Part shown: one piece after another, positions 21,701 through 33,363 of the stretch
How positions within the stretch are numbered: the first letter of the stretch is position 1
Layout: the number at the start of each line of letters is the position of its first letter
Origin: Tubulanus polymorphus
Taxonomy: Eukaryota > Nemertea > Palaeonemertea > Tubulaniformes > Tubulanidae
Assembly (NCBI RefSeq): GCF_964204645.1
Contig: NC_134034.1
Span: forward strand, 11,093,414-11,157,413
DNA: 64,000 bases
Direction of reading: 5' to 3'
The notes under the pieces: model-generated
The model's input: only the letters and a program-made list of their open reading frames with translations
Told to the model about the DNA's origin: nothing
Database searches by the model: none
Program-made: the position numbers and the translations under genes

Positions 21701-23296
21701 CACCGCACTGAAAGGGTTAAACCCCCTGCGTAAACCACTGCTTCGTTAATGATCGTATTTCAACGATTGAATCTGGTTTTCTGAAATGTTGCGTCGTTTT
21801 TGTTTAGATTGATCCGGAGAAGAAAGATAAGAACGACCCGACGCCTCCTCGTATTCCCGACGGAATACCACTGCCTAAAGATCCGAAAGAGCGAGTCGTT
21901 ACAATCAGAGGAAACTGGGACGCCCAGTGGAAAGTAAGTACTGCGCCGCCGCCCCCTGGTGTCGTCTGAAACTGATTTCGATGTACTCATCGTCGCGGTT
22001 TATTTTTTTTTCAGGCGCATTTTTACGTATTCGAGAAGTTAAAATCGGAAGGTTTTGCCGGCAATGATGAAGTGAAATTGACGTGTTTAATGAAAGTGCC
22101 GAACAGTTGCATCGGTCGAATCATCGGCAAATTAGGACACAATGTTAGTATTTCTAGTCTACCTTTCACCCTCCATTCTCTCTTCACCCTTCCTTCCCAC
22201 TCCCTTTCCCTTCTCCATTTCTTTCTCTTCTTCCCCTCAAGTTCCACTCCATTCCCTACCCTTTAATCCTCTCACTCTATTTCTATCTCATTCTCTCCTC
22301 AGTCACTTTCCTCCTTCCTTCTCCCATTCTTCATTTCTCCTTTCTATCCTCCTTTGCCTCATCCTCCCTCATCCCTTTCCACGCTGCCGTACCAGCCAAT
22401 CCCTCTTCTGATTTCATTAACGTCTCTTTCTCGTTGTAGGTAAAAAATATACAAAAACAAACTGGAGCTATAGTAAAACTGCCTGAAGATACGTATTATC
22501 CACCTGCTGGTGATTACAAGTTTGTAGAAATCACTGGAAGTTACACTGCCACACAGGTTAGTCTACAGTTACAGCTATAATGAGTATACCGGCTACGCTA
22601 CTGAGGGAAGCAAGGATTCGGCGTTGATCCTCCCGGATCGCTAGGGAGTTACCGTGCTTCAATTTCCTTCTGCTGTTATATTCTTTTGTAGTTAGTTAAT
22701 CATAATTATCTAAATCATACACTGGAGAGTGAGAAAGCGAATCTTCTATCTAACCGATCATCCGTTCGATAATTTTCCGAATTGTCTTGATTTTAAAGAT
22801 AAAGCTCAAATTCATTGAAAATGAACTGGATTTTCACCACGACTGACCCAGTAATTTTATGCTTCATTTGGTGGTGCCGGTCACATCCCATAACAGCGTA
22901 CAAAAATCTTTCACGCTAGACCGAGCGTGTGGGTTCACGCGCAGCTTAGATGATGTCATTATTAGCCAATCGGAAATCATGTTTTAGAAATGTGTTTGAA
23001 ATTCTACTGTCATGTGTTTTTTTTTTTTTTTTCAGGCCGCAATGAGCCGCATAAAGTCCAAGATCCCAGGGACGAATTCCGGATACCCACCTAAACGTAA
23101 CGGTACACCTCCGCTGACTGGAGCGGCGGCGGCGGCCGGGTCGCAGTCGTCGACACCGGTGGCGCCACCGGCCTCGTCGCAGGCGAGCGGTAACGGACAC
23201 GCGTCGCCGAGCGGAGCCGCCGCGTCTGCCAGCGTTCAACAACAACAACAACGCAGTTCATCGCTGAACGGCAACGAAACCAACGGCGATCAATAA
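15730..23296 (+). CDS. igf2bp: IGF2 mRNA-binding protein (IMP/IGF2BP), complete, 13 exons
   Basis: Cytoplasmic RNA-binding protein controlling mRNA localisation, stability and translation. Exons: 15730-15901, 16862-16919, 17015-17118, 17420-17657, 18008-18146, 18619-18830, 19285-19420, 20338-20472, 20969-21178, 21808-21933, 22015-22143, 22440-22556, 23036-23296; phases agree throughout and give 678 residues (human ~577). RRM1 (about 1-72) has LYVGNL and KGYAFVDC; RRM2 (78-155) has VSIRNL and DGQFVVTF. KH loops are GTGG, GRSG, GPKG and GKLG for KH1-4. The start GCCCGAAACATGG has good context and gives MAKLYVGNL, like other family members. Added to the vertebrate plan are an Arg/Gly-rich linker after RRM2, a His/Met/Pro/Gly-rich linker between KH2 and KH3 (two exons), and an Ala/Ser/Gln-rich tail. 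Splicing of exon 11 uses a GTTAGT donor. Confidence 0.95.
16470..16580. mobile_element. Family A MITE in IMP intron 1
   Basis: Contains CAGTGGATAGTTGACATAGT and GGTTATCTTTAAGCAACTG. The left end is diverged (GTGCTCAAAGGTTTGTT). Confidence 0.5.
19490..19760. repeat. ~41-bp minisatellite in IMP intron 7
   Basis: About six units of GTCCCCTGATTGTCAGGAAC followed by AGTCTCTGAAAATGGTTTAC. It sits directly after the exon-7 donor. Confidence 0.88.
21448..21720. mobile_element. TTAA MITE in IMP intron 9
   Basis: Inverse orientation relative to the 9163 copy. Ends TGAACCCTTTCAGTGC (left TTAA mutated to TGAA) and GCACTGAAAGGGTTAA. Confidence 0.8.
22144..22439 (+). other. Pyrimidine-dominated IMP intron 11
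   Basis: Nearly the whole ~296-nt intron is C and T on the coding strand (runs such as CCCTTCCTTCCCACTCCC), far longer than a normal polypyrimidine tract. It separates the two halves of KH4, directly after the GKLG loop. Confidence 0.75.
22919..22986. mobile_element. Fragment of the SINE-like family of 8311-8645
   Basis: Shares GATGATGT, TTAGCCAATC and GAAATC in the same order with 8385-8450. It lies about 50 bp before the last IMP exon and abuts that exon's poly-T tract. Confidence 0.5.
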
Positions 23297-25640
23297 AAAA
23301 CAGTAACATGGCAACCCATTTACAGTTAGTCCGGGGCGGTCGGGTTTTATAGATTCGAGGCTGAATTGAGTTAACCCCTCGCCGGCCCGTTTTATAGGCT
23401 AGTGCTTTTAAGTCTTTATAACCGGCCGCTGGGGTTGAGGTTAAAAACCGGTCTATAAAACTCGATACGCCTGGATTTTGATTCTGGTCGGTGGTCACTT
23501 TTCAATCAGCAGTTCGATTTCAATCCGTATCCCCGTTTTAGTTATACCTGTCAAGAAAACGCGAAACGCTATAATACGGACGGTTACGATAATGGACTTA
23601 TTCGAAAAGCGATGAAAACAGATGTTTTTCCCTTCTTGCGTAACTCATTTTCGCGCGCGTCCCGCGTTCGTTCACACGTTCATTACCATTGCTACGGTAA
23701 CTAATAATAATAATTATTATTATAACTCGTTTTCAGTTTTTGCTAATCAAATAATTGTTGAATTAAAAAAAAAAAATGCTTTGAAAACTCTTTGTCCTGT
23801 AACAAATACGCCGGCTTAATCCGGATTGCGATTTCAGAACGGATCCGGGATCCTTATTTTGTCAGCAACACTTTTTGAAAATATTGCGAGAATTGTATTA
23901 GTTTCTCGATTAAGGTCGGATTGGTCTCTACAGATTCGGGAATTCTCTTCACGCGCATTCGTTTCGGCAAAAAATATTCCAGAATACGATATATCTATTC
24001 CCGAATGGCGTAATCTGTAAACCTGATAGAAGCGGCCGGTAGAGAGAGTTTGTAATCGATATTCCTAAACCGGAAATTAGTTCAATCGAAAAAACCCGGA
24101 TTAAGCCGGTTTAAACGCTGTATTTCTGTCACTTGTCGTTAGAAATCTGTTTTTCATTCGATCATTCATGCAACAACTCGGTACTGCGCGTACGTAAAGA
24201 CGCTTCTTCAGTCTTCGGCTGAGATCAATAAAAAAATCAATAATTATCGTCAGACGACACTTAACTATCTATAAACTCTACAGTAACCCACTGTGCTTTA
24301 AACTCAGTTAGTCGATGTGAATCGTAGACGGGACCTCGGTTCTTGGGAAAGAAATCATTTTCGCGCGTCGTATTCAACTCGGAAGTACTGCGCGCGAAAG
24401 CCAGCCGGTTTAAATTGTTGCATTTCTATTTTTAAGAACGATTTAATAGGCTTCGCGCGTTGGCGCTTCGAGCAGCACGCGCGTTAGGTAGACCTAGCCT
24501 CGAGCAATTATCAAACGGATGTAGACTCCGTTTGCCTCGGACTATGGCTAGCCCTAGTCTGTGGTTTAGTTTCACGATTGGATACTAGATCGCTTGTCCA
24601 TTATGCCACATGTTTGCAAACCAGACAAAATGGCGGCTTCTGACACTGGAAATCTGAGGATAAATTGATTAGTTTCTCAAGAAAATGTTGATTAATCGCT
24701 CAAAGCATTCATGAAAATGGATAATTTGAAAAGTTTGTGAATTAAGTGATTGTCTTTAGAAAATTTTTTTGTAGCGTTACTTTTTTCAACTGTTTTGGCC
24801 CTTGTCAGCCCTAACATTGGTATTGGTAAGCTTACCACCAATGATTAGGTAACTAACCAGGTGAGCCCCGGACTCTGTTTAACCCAGTTTTGATTGCATC
24901 TCTGATATCGTAGAAGAGAAGATTTTGGTCCCCGAGATGCGAGAGGCGAGTGGAGTCTACCGCCGTACACAACGTTTCTAGATAATTGTTCATGTTTAAG
25001 AACCGATAGTATTCTAAACAACCCTGAAATAAACGTCGGTCGTCGCGACTTCTACGAACTGTCCGAGCGTTATTTTTTGAGCGGATTTCGTCGGAAAATC
25101 CGATTCGAAAAAAAAAGTGTTTCAGTCTTGATCACCGCGTTGATAACAACGGCCATATTGTGATAAATTCATGGCTATTGTTTTAAGAATGAGTTGACTT
25201 CAAAAAACGGCATGTAGGCAATCAAAAATATACGTGACACAGACTTTCGACCGGTTTGTCGACCCAGTCGGTCGACTAGTCGATCGACCGCGTGTGTCGC
25301 GCGGCGGTTTTGTACGGTAATTTTATATTTACAAAAAACGCTATGAAAACTTTAAAAAAAAAAAAAAACGGCTAAAAGATGGAGTTTGATAAATATAGTA
25401 TATGTACGTGTATGTATTTAAAAAAAAATAAGCGGCATTTTGTGCCCGGTGCGCGAGCGTGTGCCGCGACGGGCGGGCACACGCCTCGACGTACTAGTGC
25501 GCGGGCAATTTTGTATTAAAAAAAAAAAAAACAAAGTTTATTTTTTGATACTTGTTGGGAACGCGAAGAGAACACTTTGTTACAAAAACGAGAAAAAAAA
25601 ACAGAATACAAACATGAAGAATAAATAAGTGACCGGGGGC
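23297..25640 (+). other. Probable IMP 3' UTR
   Basis: Non-coding after the TAA. Several polyadenylation signals are present (24237-24242, 25028-25033, 25620-25625). The true end cannot be chosen by eye; long 3' UTRs are usual in this family. It includes the dispersed repeat at 23885-24115 (inverse of 5747-5975) and a GC-rich inverted repeat at 25440-25510. I searched by eye for the let-7 seed complement CTACCTC here and did not find it. Confidence 0.4.
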
Positions 25641-28600
25641 AATTTCTACGCAGGTCGTATGAATGTGTGTTAAAATATAAGGCGGAGCCACCCCGTGCCG
25701 GTGGTGGCGCCGCTGTGCGCTATTTCATCACCGGACGGTGGCTTCGATTCCGTATCCGGAACTTTGCGAGAAACTGAATTTATCTCGATGATCCGACACA
25801 GACAGAGACTACTAACGCCCTCTATCTTCCTGATTATTCAGCAGCATTCAAACAGACCTGTTACTATAACGTACGTACGCGTGTGCGTGCGCGCGCTCAT
25901 CCAGTCAATTAAAACCCTACGATTGGCTGGCCGTTGATCTTATTCAAGATGGCTGCCTCTCGACGTTGATCACAGTTTGCTGGTCGTCACGCGACCGGCT
26001 CTAATCGTCGAGAGTGTTTTACGTTGTCCTTGTTTCCAACATTCATCAAAGATTCAAACTTGAGAATATTTAACGACGATTACGGAGCATTCGATAATGG
26101 CCGCCTTCGTCGTCGGCGGAGCGCGAGTGAAATTAATCCGGCTCGAAACGATGAACGCAACCATCGCAGATTTCTATATATATATAATACATATACATGT
26201 GCTACTAGTACGAGTTGTTATGACGACGATTGTTGTAGCTAGCAGACGGCTTGAATACCGGTTATGACGATGGTTGTCGACGCTCGTGCTATTGTTTTCG
26301 TTGTGATAGGACAGGACGGGAAGTCTCCGGTGATTGGCTAGAAATCGGTTACTCGCGGTTACGCGTAGCGGCAGACGTGAAATCTGTTGCCAGGCTACAG
26401 AGCGGCAGACATTGTGCATGTTGTTGTCTGCTCGACTGTTACCTAGAGAAGGTATTCGATGGTAAAGCGTAAGTTTCGAGCTGGTTTATTTTCGTTTCTC
26501 GAGGGCGGCGGTAGCCATGGCGTCTGCTGCGTAATAGTCGTTACATACGACCTGTAAAATGTAATAATCAATAATATAGATAGATCGTTCTTCACCTGAC
26601 CTCTTTAGCCTACTTATTATTGAGTCTTTATCAAATCTCTTGTAGTATATATATATATGTTAATCCTGAACCGTGCAGTGGCGCGGACAGATTCCTGCAG
26701 GAGAGCAGCCATTGTTCGGCTTTGCGCTCCTGTTTTTGATTTTTATGCCTTTTTGTGTGCGTCTGGCGGCGTCGGCGGTGGTGAATCGGTCGTCCGTCTG
26801 TCGCTGACGAAACGCCGTGAAATTTTTTGATTCGTGATTTAGAATATTCCAGATGAAAATGATCACTTTTTCGCGAAACCGTTATTCAACCGCGACAGAT
26901 TCTCCGACGTATCTTAAAAAGGTCGGTGGTTTTATCGGCCGAAAATGAGCCAAGCTGTGAGCGAGTTATTTTAAACGAATCAGTCATCATCCGTTTTCTT
27001 CCGCTTTTAGACTCACATGTACTGACACCTAGTGGCGAAGAGCGGCGATATCTTGTGAATAGTTAGTACTACTACGCTTAGGGTTATTTTTCAATGAGCT
27101 TTGTTTGTTAGTTTATTGTGTATATTAAAGCTGGTTCTGTGTTGCATGTGAACCATTTTGAGTCTGTATCTGTCTGCTCTCTGTGAACTCAATGAGCCGG
27201 CGTCCGTCTGCTCTGTGAACTCAATGAGCCGGCGTCCGTCTACTCTCTGTGAACTCAATGAGCCGGCGTCCGTCTGCTCAATGTGAACTCAGAGCCGGCA
27301 TCCGAAGATCCGTCAAAACTTCGTTGAAAATTTTGAGGGCTCAATTTTACCGATATATATATATATATATTATATATATTAAGATATTTTACGATGATTT
27401 CATCGAGTTTTTGTTTTGTTTTTGATTTATCCGAGAGGAATATCTCGACGTGTTTCTCGCGAAGTCGTTGTTGAGATCCGGCTTTCGTAAAGATAACGCT
27501 TTTTTTTCCGCATGGTTGAACGCTGGTTATTACTGTTTATGATGAGACTCTTGCTGTGTTGGGCGGGTGCGCGGCCCGAGCGTGGCTACCCGCCCCCGGG
27601 CGCCGATCGAGTGCCCGGTATTTACGTTTCAATGGTGAATGATGATGATGATGATGATATTGAAATTTGTTGCAATGTTTTTTTCTTGTTTTATTATATA
27701 AAGTATTAGTTGATATTATTTTTGTGCTTGTGTGTGTATGCATGCGTGCGCGCGCGTAACGCGGCCGCGTGCGAAGAAGGATTTTTATTTTCTTTGTTTT
27801 CGACGCCTCGAAAAAATAAGCAGTTCGGTGATGATACATCGCGCTGCGTATAGGTGGCGCTACCGCTTATGTTAGTAAATTAGTTGTGAATATAGGGATA
27901 GGCATTTGACGCGCAGCGCGGAAGGATAACTGATCGGCGCGCTAGATCGACGAAAGACAGCTTGGCTCATTTTACTTCAATGAATTCATGATTTTGTTTG
28001 TTTATTGTCTTTGATGATTCTCTTTGATATTTTGTCTTTGTATCTCACAACTCTCTCTCTCTCTCATTAGACAATTACGTCATAGATATTGATAATTGAA
28101 ATGTTATTTAACGTGTTTGATGATATATGAATAATTAACCGCAATGAATCGTTATCTTGGTCTCGTACGAACCCTATTTAACAGTTGTAGTAAAAACCTA
28201 TTTTACTCGATTTGGCGATTGAATCGGGGGATGAAGAGTTGTGTGGGGGTCGGTGAGAGTTCGGTTCCACTGCGTTGTCTACCCAGTTGTGCAGTTGTGG
28301 ACCCGATTCACGGTTGTGGACGCAGTTCCAACGATCTGCAGTTCTGGACCCAGTTCACGTATTTGGAACCGGTTTCAAGGTTCTGCATTTCTTGTACCGT
28401 TTTTTGTGAGTTTAAAATTTGATTTGTGTCGCCTCCGCAACTTTCTGATGGACTCACTCTCACGACCCAGTTCTGCAGTTGTTAGTTGGGATTTGGCTCT
28501 AGTAGACTTCATAAAACTAAAATGACATGAAATTCAACTGTTTTTAACTTCTGATGAGTAAAATGCGACAAATAGAAGTAGACCTGTAGGTCCAGGGTCG

Positions 28601-29337
28601 GATTTAGTCGGTAACTTGTCCGCGGTTTACTTTCAAGATCTGTTATTTTCGCTGACCACCTTTATTGGTATGAGCTCTCATCTGATATAAAAGCTTACCA
28701 CCAAGGATTAAGCGACTAACCGGGTTCGTTTTATGCAAAGGCAAAATTCTAGTTACCGGGTAGCTTCATTCCCTGCACAACTCTTGAAATTCTCACGAAG
28801 AAAAAAAATAGTTTGCGATGTTAGTGACAATTTATTTGTTCAACGTAAATAGCTATAACGATATTAATGATAATGATAATAATAATAATAATTACTCTGC
28901 AAATATAAATGATTAGTTAACAATACGTGGAACAGACAATTTCACCGAATGTTATTAATGTATAATTTTAGTTTTTTCATGAGTTTGGTTTATTTTTTCG
29001 AGTTTTAAAAATACGCAACAACAACTTCGGTGAAGACCTTAAGAAATTTTTGAAAAAAATTGTGCCGCGTGGTTTTCTTTTTTCTACGAGTGAAAATGGT
29101 GTGCGTTTCGAAAGAAACGAATCCGAACATTTTTACGATGATATTGATTTCCTTTGTTTCTCATCGGACGCAAATCGTTAAAAAAAACTCGCTTTGCAAA
29201 AACATACGATGTAAGATGTTTTCATGTACAGTAGTATATCGGTAAAGGGGCGCGAGGCGGCTTTCTCAAGTCACCCCACCCCTTGTCATTTTCTGGTGTT
29301 ATAAAATAGTTCTTTAGAGTTAGCTAATAATGTTAGT
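25641..29337. other. No confidently recognised gene; possible 5' exons
   Basis: CG-richer patches occur around 25680-26520 with YY1-like CAAGATGGCTGCC (about 25946) and a GTAAGT donor at 26469-26474, which might mark a promoter and a non-coding first exon. A 36-bp repeat containing TGAACTCAATGAGCCGGCGT lies at 27180-27300, a short TA tract at 27354-27379 and GAT repeats near 27640. None of the small open frames carries a recognisable domain. Confidence 0.25.
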
Positions 29338-29457
29338 TTAACCCTTTCAGTGCTGACTAATACCCGAAAGTGCTGGAGATATTTTGAAAATTTGAATAAC
29401 TGCACGGTGTATCGATTAATACATCGCACTGCGGTGTAGACACACTGAAAGGGTTGA
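29338..29457. mobile_element. TTAA MITE, internally deleted copy
   Basis: Begins TTAACCCTTTCAGTGCTGAC and ends CACTGAAAGGGTTGAA. Only about 120 bp remain of the ~296-bp element. Confidence 0.75.
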
Positions 29458-29849
29458 AATTAACCTCGCTCATTGTGTCCTATATTCCTTTACATAGAAA
29501 AACGAAACTTTTGAACGCGTTTCGCGGCCTAATGCGTGTAGCCATAGCGACCGATGTATGTCCGTCCGTTTGAGTATAGAAATAGTTCCGCGTGCGACAG
29601 GGTTCGATGTATGAAGTGACATTTTTGCCATACAACTCTATGAAAAAGCTATGGGATTTAGAAGTTTGGTCTGGATAATATTTTTCTTGTGGATTTCGTG
29701 AGTACTCTATGCTCTATTCAATTCTGTCGTAGCGAGTATAAGATCATAGCTCATTTAGCAGGAATTTTTTATATTTGACCCTGGCGGATGAAAACTGTAA
29801 AATCAAAGATGGCAAATAGTGCCAAACCCTGCTGATGACTCCAGGACCC

Positions 29850-29965
29850 ACAGTTCCACAGTTGTGAGTTAGAGTTAACTCTGAGTTAAATTTAGTTCAT
29901 TTTCAATGAGTTAACTCTGAGTCAAATCTTAACTGAATTATAATTCATAACTTGAACTGAATCCA
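29850..29965. mobile_element. MITE family C (ends CAGTTCCACAGTTGTGAGTTA)
   Basis: GTTCCACAGTTGTGAGTTAG followed by paired GAGTTAACTC motifs. The same family lies at 58999-59110, 60440-60530 and 61011-61112. Confidence 0.5.
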
Positions 29966-30689
29966 GAACTCGGTCGAACTGAAAACAAAAACATGGCAGA
30001 CGGACTAATGGCATCGATCGTCGCTATGGCTACGCTTCAGTTACGTTTTCGCGTTCTTCCGTCTCCCGGTTATTGAAACAGAGTATAATGGCGTGTTGTA
30101 GTTCATATCGATGATGGTACGGAGAGATGTAACGGTTGCCATGGTTATCACTCGGTTTATTATTAAAAATAGAAATGACACAGCCTTTAAAAAGTAAATA
30201 AACGTCGAATGGAATTTATAAAAAACATAAGTTTCCTGCTCTTCACAGGACTGTGTTTCCTGCTCTTCACAGGACTGTGGTGGTGATCATAGAGAAAATA
30301 TAGAAACAAAGAACATGACATTTCCCTGTTTTTCTACCATGATGGAATTTGAAAAATAAAAGGCAAAAAAATTGTAAAATTGGAAAATCAAATTTATTTC
30401 GTTGTTTTCGTTTTTGTCGAGTGTGAGAAGGAGAGTCGTTTGTTTCAGTTGGCCGAGTTTCCCAGTCTCTGGAGACCTGCTCAGTCCATAAGGGCCTGAT
30501 GCAAAATGTTCGAGTTCTGAAGACCCAAATAATGTGATCATCATAGGGGGATTTCATGGTTGGAGTTTTTAGGGTCGAAAAACTTTTCTTCTACAATCAA
30601 GTGGTTGAAATTTAAAATTCCCTCCCTGTCATAATTATCCACTAGCAAACAATTAGATTACAACCCGAGGCGGATTATTTGTAGATAGT

Positions 30690-30800
30690 GGGTCAGACCT
30701 TTACCGTCTGGTGCTGCCCCTATGTACAACATTAGCGGTGAAAATGTGAACTAACTCAACAGCGCAATATTCCTACTGTGGCATGCGGGTACCTATTAGA
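30690..30800. mobile_element. Diverged solo relative of the satellite-embedded MITE
   Basis: TTTACCGTCTGGTGCTGCCC followed by CTATGTACAACATTAGCGG resembles TTACCGTACGGTGCTGCCTC / ATGCTCATCGTTAGCGG of the element amplified at 35.6-43.1 kb. It lies outside any array. Next to it (30796-30865) is a separate inverted repeat GACTGGTTACCGGTC. Confidence 0.4.
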
Positions 30801-31037
30801 CTGGTTACCGGTCCCTATGTAGCATATACTGGTTGCCTGTCCCAGATACCGGTAACCAGTCTATATCTTCCATACTTGAACTTGAACTTTAATTTTATTG
30901 CTCCATATAATATACAAGTTATATAGGAAACGGCATGCAATAAAATATTAACATCAAAACACAGGAGAAACAGTACAAAAGTGTATCTTCCATAATGAAT
31001 GGGACAGGCAACCAGTCTATTCGCCATCAAAAATTAA

Positions 31038-31262
31038 TCATGCGAATGTCCGTTAGTCGGAACTATAGTCCGGAAATGGTCGACCACGCAATTGAGCACG
31101 GTCGCTACAGTTCGGACCACAGTAAAATACGTTACGACCGAACTAGAGTGAACGACCGAACTAGCTACACGAAAACCGAAGTTGGCCGGGGCAGCGGCGC
31201 GCGGAGAATCCGCGAGTCCTCACTTCCGGTGTGGAGTCGTGACCCGCCATATTGAAATTTGG
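31038..31262 (+). other. Foldback-element fragment and possible first exon with donor at 31262
   Basis: 31038-31180 is related to the foldback element at 34466-35051 (GAATGTCCGTTAGTCGGAAC). It is followed by a CG-rich patch, a CCGCCATATTG motif (YY1-like) and a strong donor TTTG|GTAAGT at 31262. This could be the promoter and non-coding first exon of a + strand gene. No downstream exon can be joined with confidence. Confidence 0.25.
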
Positions 31263-31379
31263 TAAGTCTTGGAATTTTTCCGGTTTTTTATCCTTGAATA
31301 ATATCTATGTATTAAGTTAACAGAATTAATTTAATTTAATTTTCTAAATATGAATAGGAATTGCATTGAGATGTCTAAA

Positions 31380-32120
31380 GGGAGGAGGCTGATAGACGGA
31401 CCGACCCCGTCAATCACTCATCACACCCTGTGCTGTCCTATCTCCACCCCTTATATCACATCATGTACCTCCCAACCTTCCACAGACACCACCCCCGACC
31501 TCACCTTCACCTTTACAACACCAAACATCCTGACCCCACATTAGGGTCCGATCTAAGTACTTGTCCGATTGCTTGGGACAAGTATATTCTCATCAGGGCA
31601 AGTAGGTTATCATTATCACTTGTCCCCCGGGCTAGTGCAATGTTATGTCGCAAAGCTTTTTTCCCACTCGATACAACGGATGATAGTGCCACCAATCAAA
31701 CTGCATGTGTAGGGCAAGTAGCTTTTGGAGGGGGCAAGTGAAATTTTTTGATGTGCTTGCCCCCGGGCAAGTGGCTTTCATTCCTTAGATCGGACCTTGA
31801 ACTTACACTTTCATATTACTCTAACTGTACCTTACTCTACCCTTATAACAACACCCCCTACCTTACACATACCATACCAGCATCACACCTGCACCGCCCT
31901 CTACCAGCAACCTTTCTCCGTTATCATACACCTCCCCAACTATACATCGTACACTACCACATACACCCACCCCAAACAGTTCTATATCAAACTCATCATC
32001 TAATCCAGCCATATCAAACAATCCTTCATCGTCCAACCTGACCTTACCTTATCACAATGTCCTATCCTCCACTAACGTGTCAACTCCCATACCCTGTCTC
32101 ATTCCATACCCAAGCGCCAC
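31380..32120. repeat. G-poor C/A/T-rich low-complexity tract
   Basis: The + strand outside the embedded TIR element has very few G bases (for example CACCCCCGACCTCACCTTCA). This pronounced strand asymmetry explains the long open frames; I do not consider them genes. Confidence 0.7.
31543..31797. mobile_element. ~255-bp TIR element, copy 2
   Basis: AGGGTCCGATCTAA to TTAGATCGGACCTT with the same interior as 11209-11463. It is inserted in the G-poor tract, whose composition resumes on the other side. Confidence 0.85.
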
Positions 32121-32738
32121 ACTCCTCATTCTCCTATGATTAGATGAGTAGAAATGTTACGATGTTGTAGTTAGACGGATGAGAATGATTCTTATCGCTA
32201 ATGAAGATGAGAGAACAAACATTTTTCAAACTGAGGAGGAATATGTGAACAAATAAGAGCAGTGTTACACAGTCAATATTACATGTACATCAGTTATATC
32301 TCAATTAGACTGAAACAATGAGTGAAACTTCTACAGTTACAATCTGACACAAATCAGACTGGGTCAGAAAACATTTTACAACTTTCTATTTTTCTATCAC
32401 TTTGGTTTTAGATGTGCTTCATACGTATTCATAAATAGAATCTGTTATCATTATTTCAATTGTTATGATTAGGTTGATTCAGTGGTCGCTGTAAGGAACT
32501 CTGATCTATAGCTGTGTGTGAAGTGAGCTGAAGATGGATACAGATACTTGCTGGAGACAAATTCAATAACCGTTATAATGATTCTATACATTTTGTTTTG
32601 GTCTTTTATGATATAAACTGAATTGTGATCCTGGACATCTTTAACTACTCCATCAATACTTGGTATGAATGAAGACATAATTTCAACAGTTTATTTCATG
32701 ATTTCGATTGGTAGAACACTATATCCGTGTTGACGCGA

Positions 32739-32892
32739 TGTAGAGAGAATCCCACAATGATAATAAAAAGTCAGAAAATGAAATTTCGAGATAGTTTATT
32801 TCAATGTTTCGACTATATCCTAATAGTCATCTTCTGCTATCTCGAAGTTTCATTTTCTGACTTTTTATTATCATTGTGGGATTCTCTCTACA
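32739..32892. repeat. Long hairpin, two 56-bp arms and a ~42-bp loop
   Basis: The left arm starts TGTAGAGAGAATCCCACAAT; the right arm (32837-32892) is its near-perfect inverse. The loop holds a smaller inverted pair (ACTAT...ATAGT). It could be a MITE or a hairpin-RNA source. Confidence 0.8.
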
Positions 32893-33031
32893 TTTCATTA
32901 TTTCCTGCAATAGAATTTGATAAATTGAAGAATCTGTTATTTTCATTTCAGTGTCAATCACTGCTGGGGAGTTGTAGAATCTGATATAGAACTGATTTTC
33001 ACAGTCAGCTACACACATTAACCGTTAGTTA

Positions 33032-33197
33032 AGGGATCATTCATTTATTACGTACGAATAAAATTGGAATTTTTCAACCCCCCTCCCCCTCTGTACGCAG
33101 AATCAGCCATTTTTTCATATACATTTAGCATTACAGTACGCAACTGCACTGACCCCTCCCCCTCCCTTGATGCGTACGTAATAAATGAATGACCCCT
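33032..33197. mobile_element. Family B TIR element, third copy
   Basis: Same ends and interior as 13153-13323. Its internal site reads CATTTAGC rather than CATTAAGC, so it lacks the TTAA target. Confidence 0.85.
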
Positions 33198-33235
33198 AAT
33201 ACATGTTTATGGATACAATAGAATAATATTTATTC

Positions 33236-33363
<128 letters not shown>

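Noticed and set aside
22072-22411. Ser/Phe/Pro-rich frames after IMP exon 11
   Set aside because: They are read-through of the pyrimidine-rich intron; the IMP frame resumes cleanly at 22440 after an acceptor.
31430-32041. Pro/Thr/His-rich + frames of 97-103 codons
   Set aside because: They arise from the G-poor composition, which removes stop codons containing G, and one runs through a TIR element.
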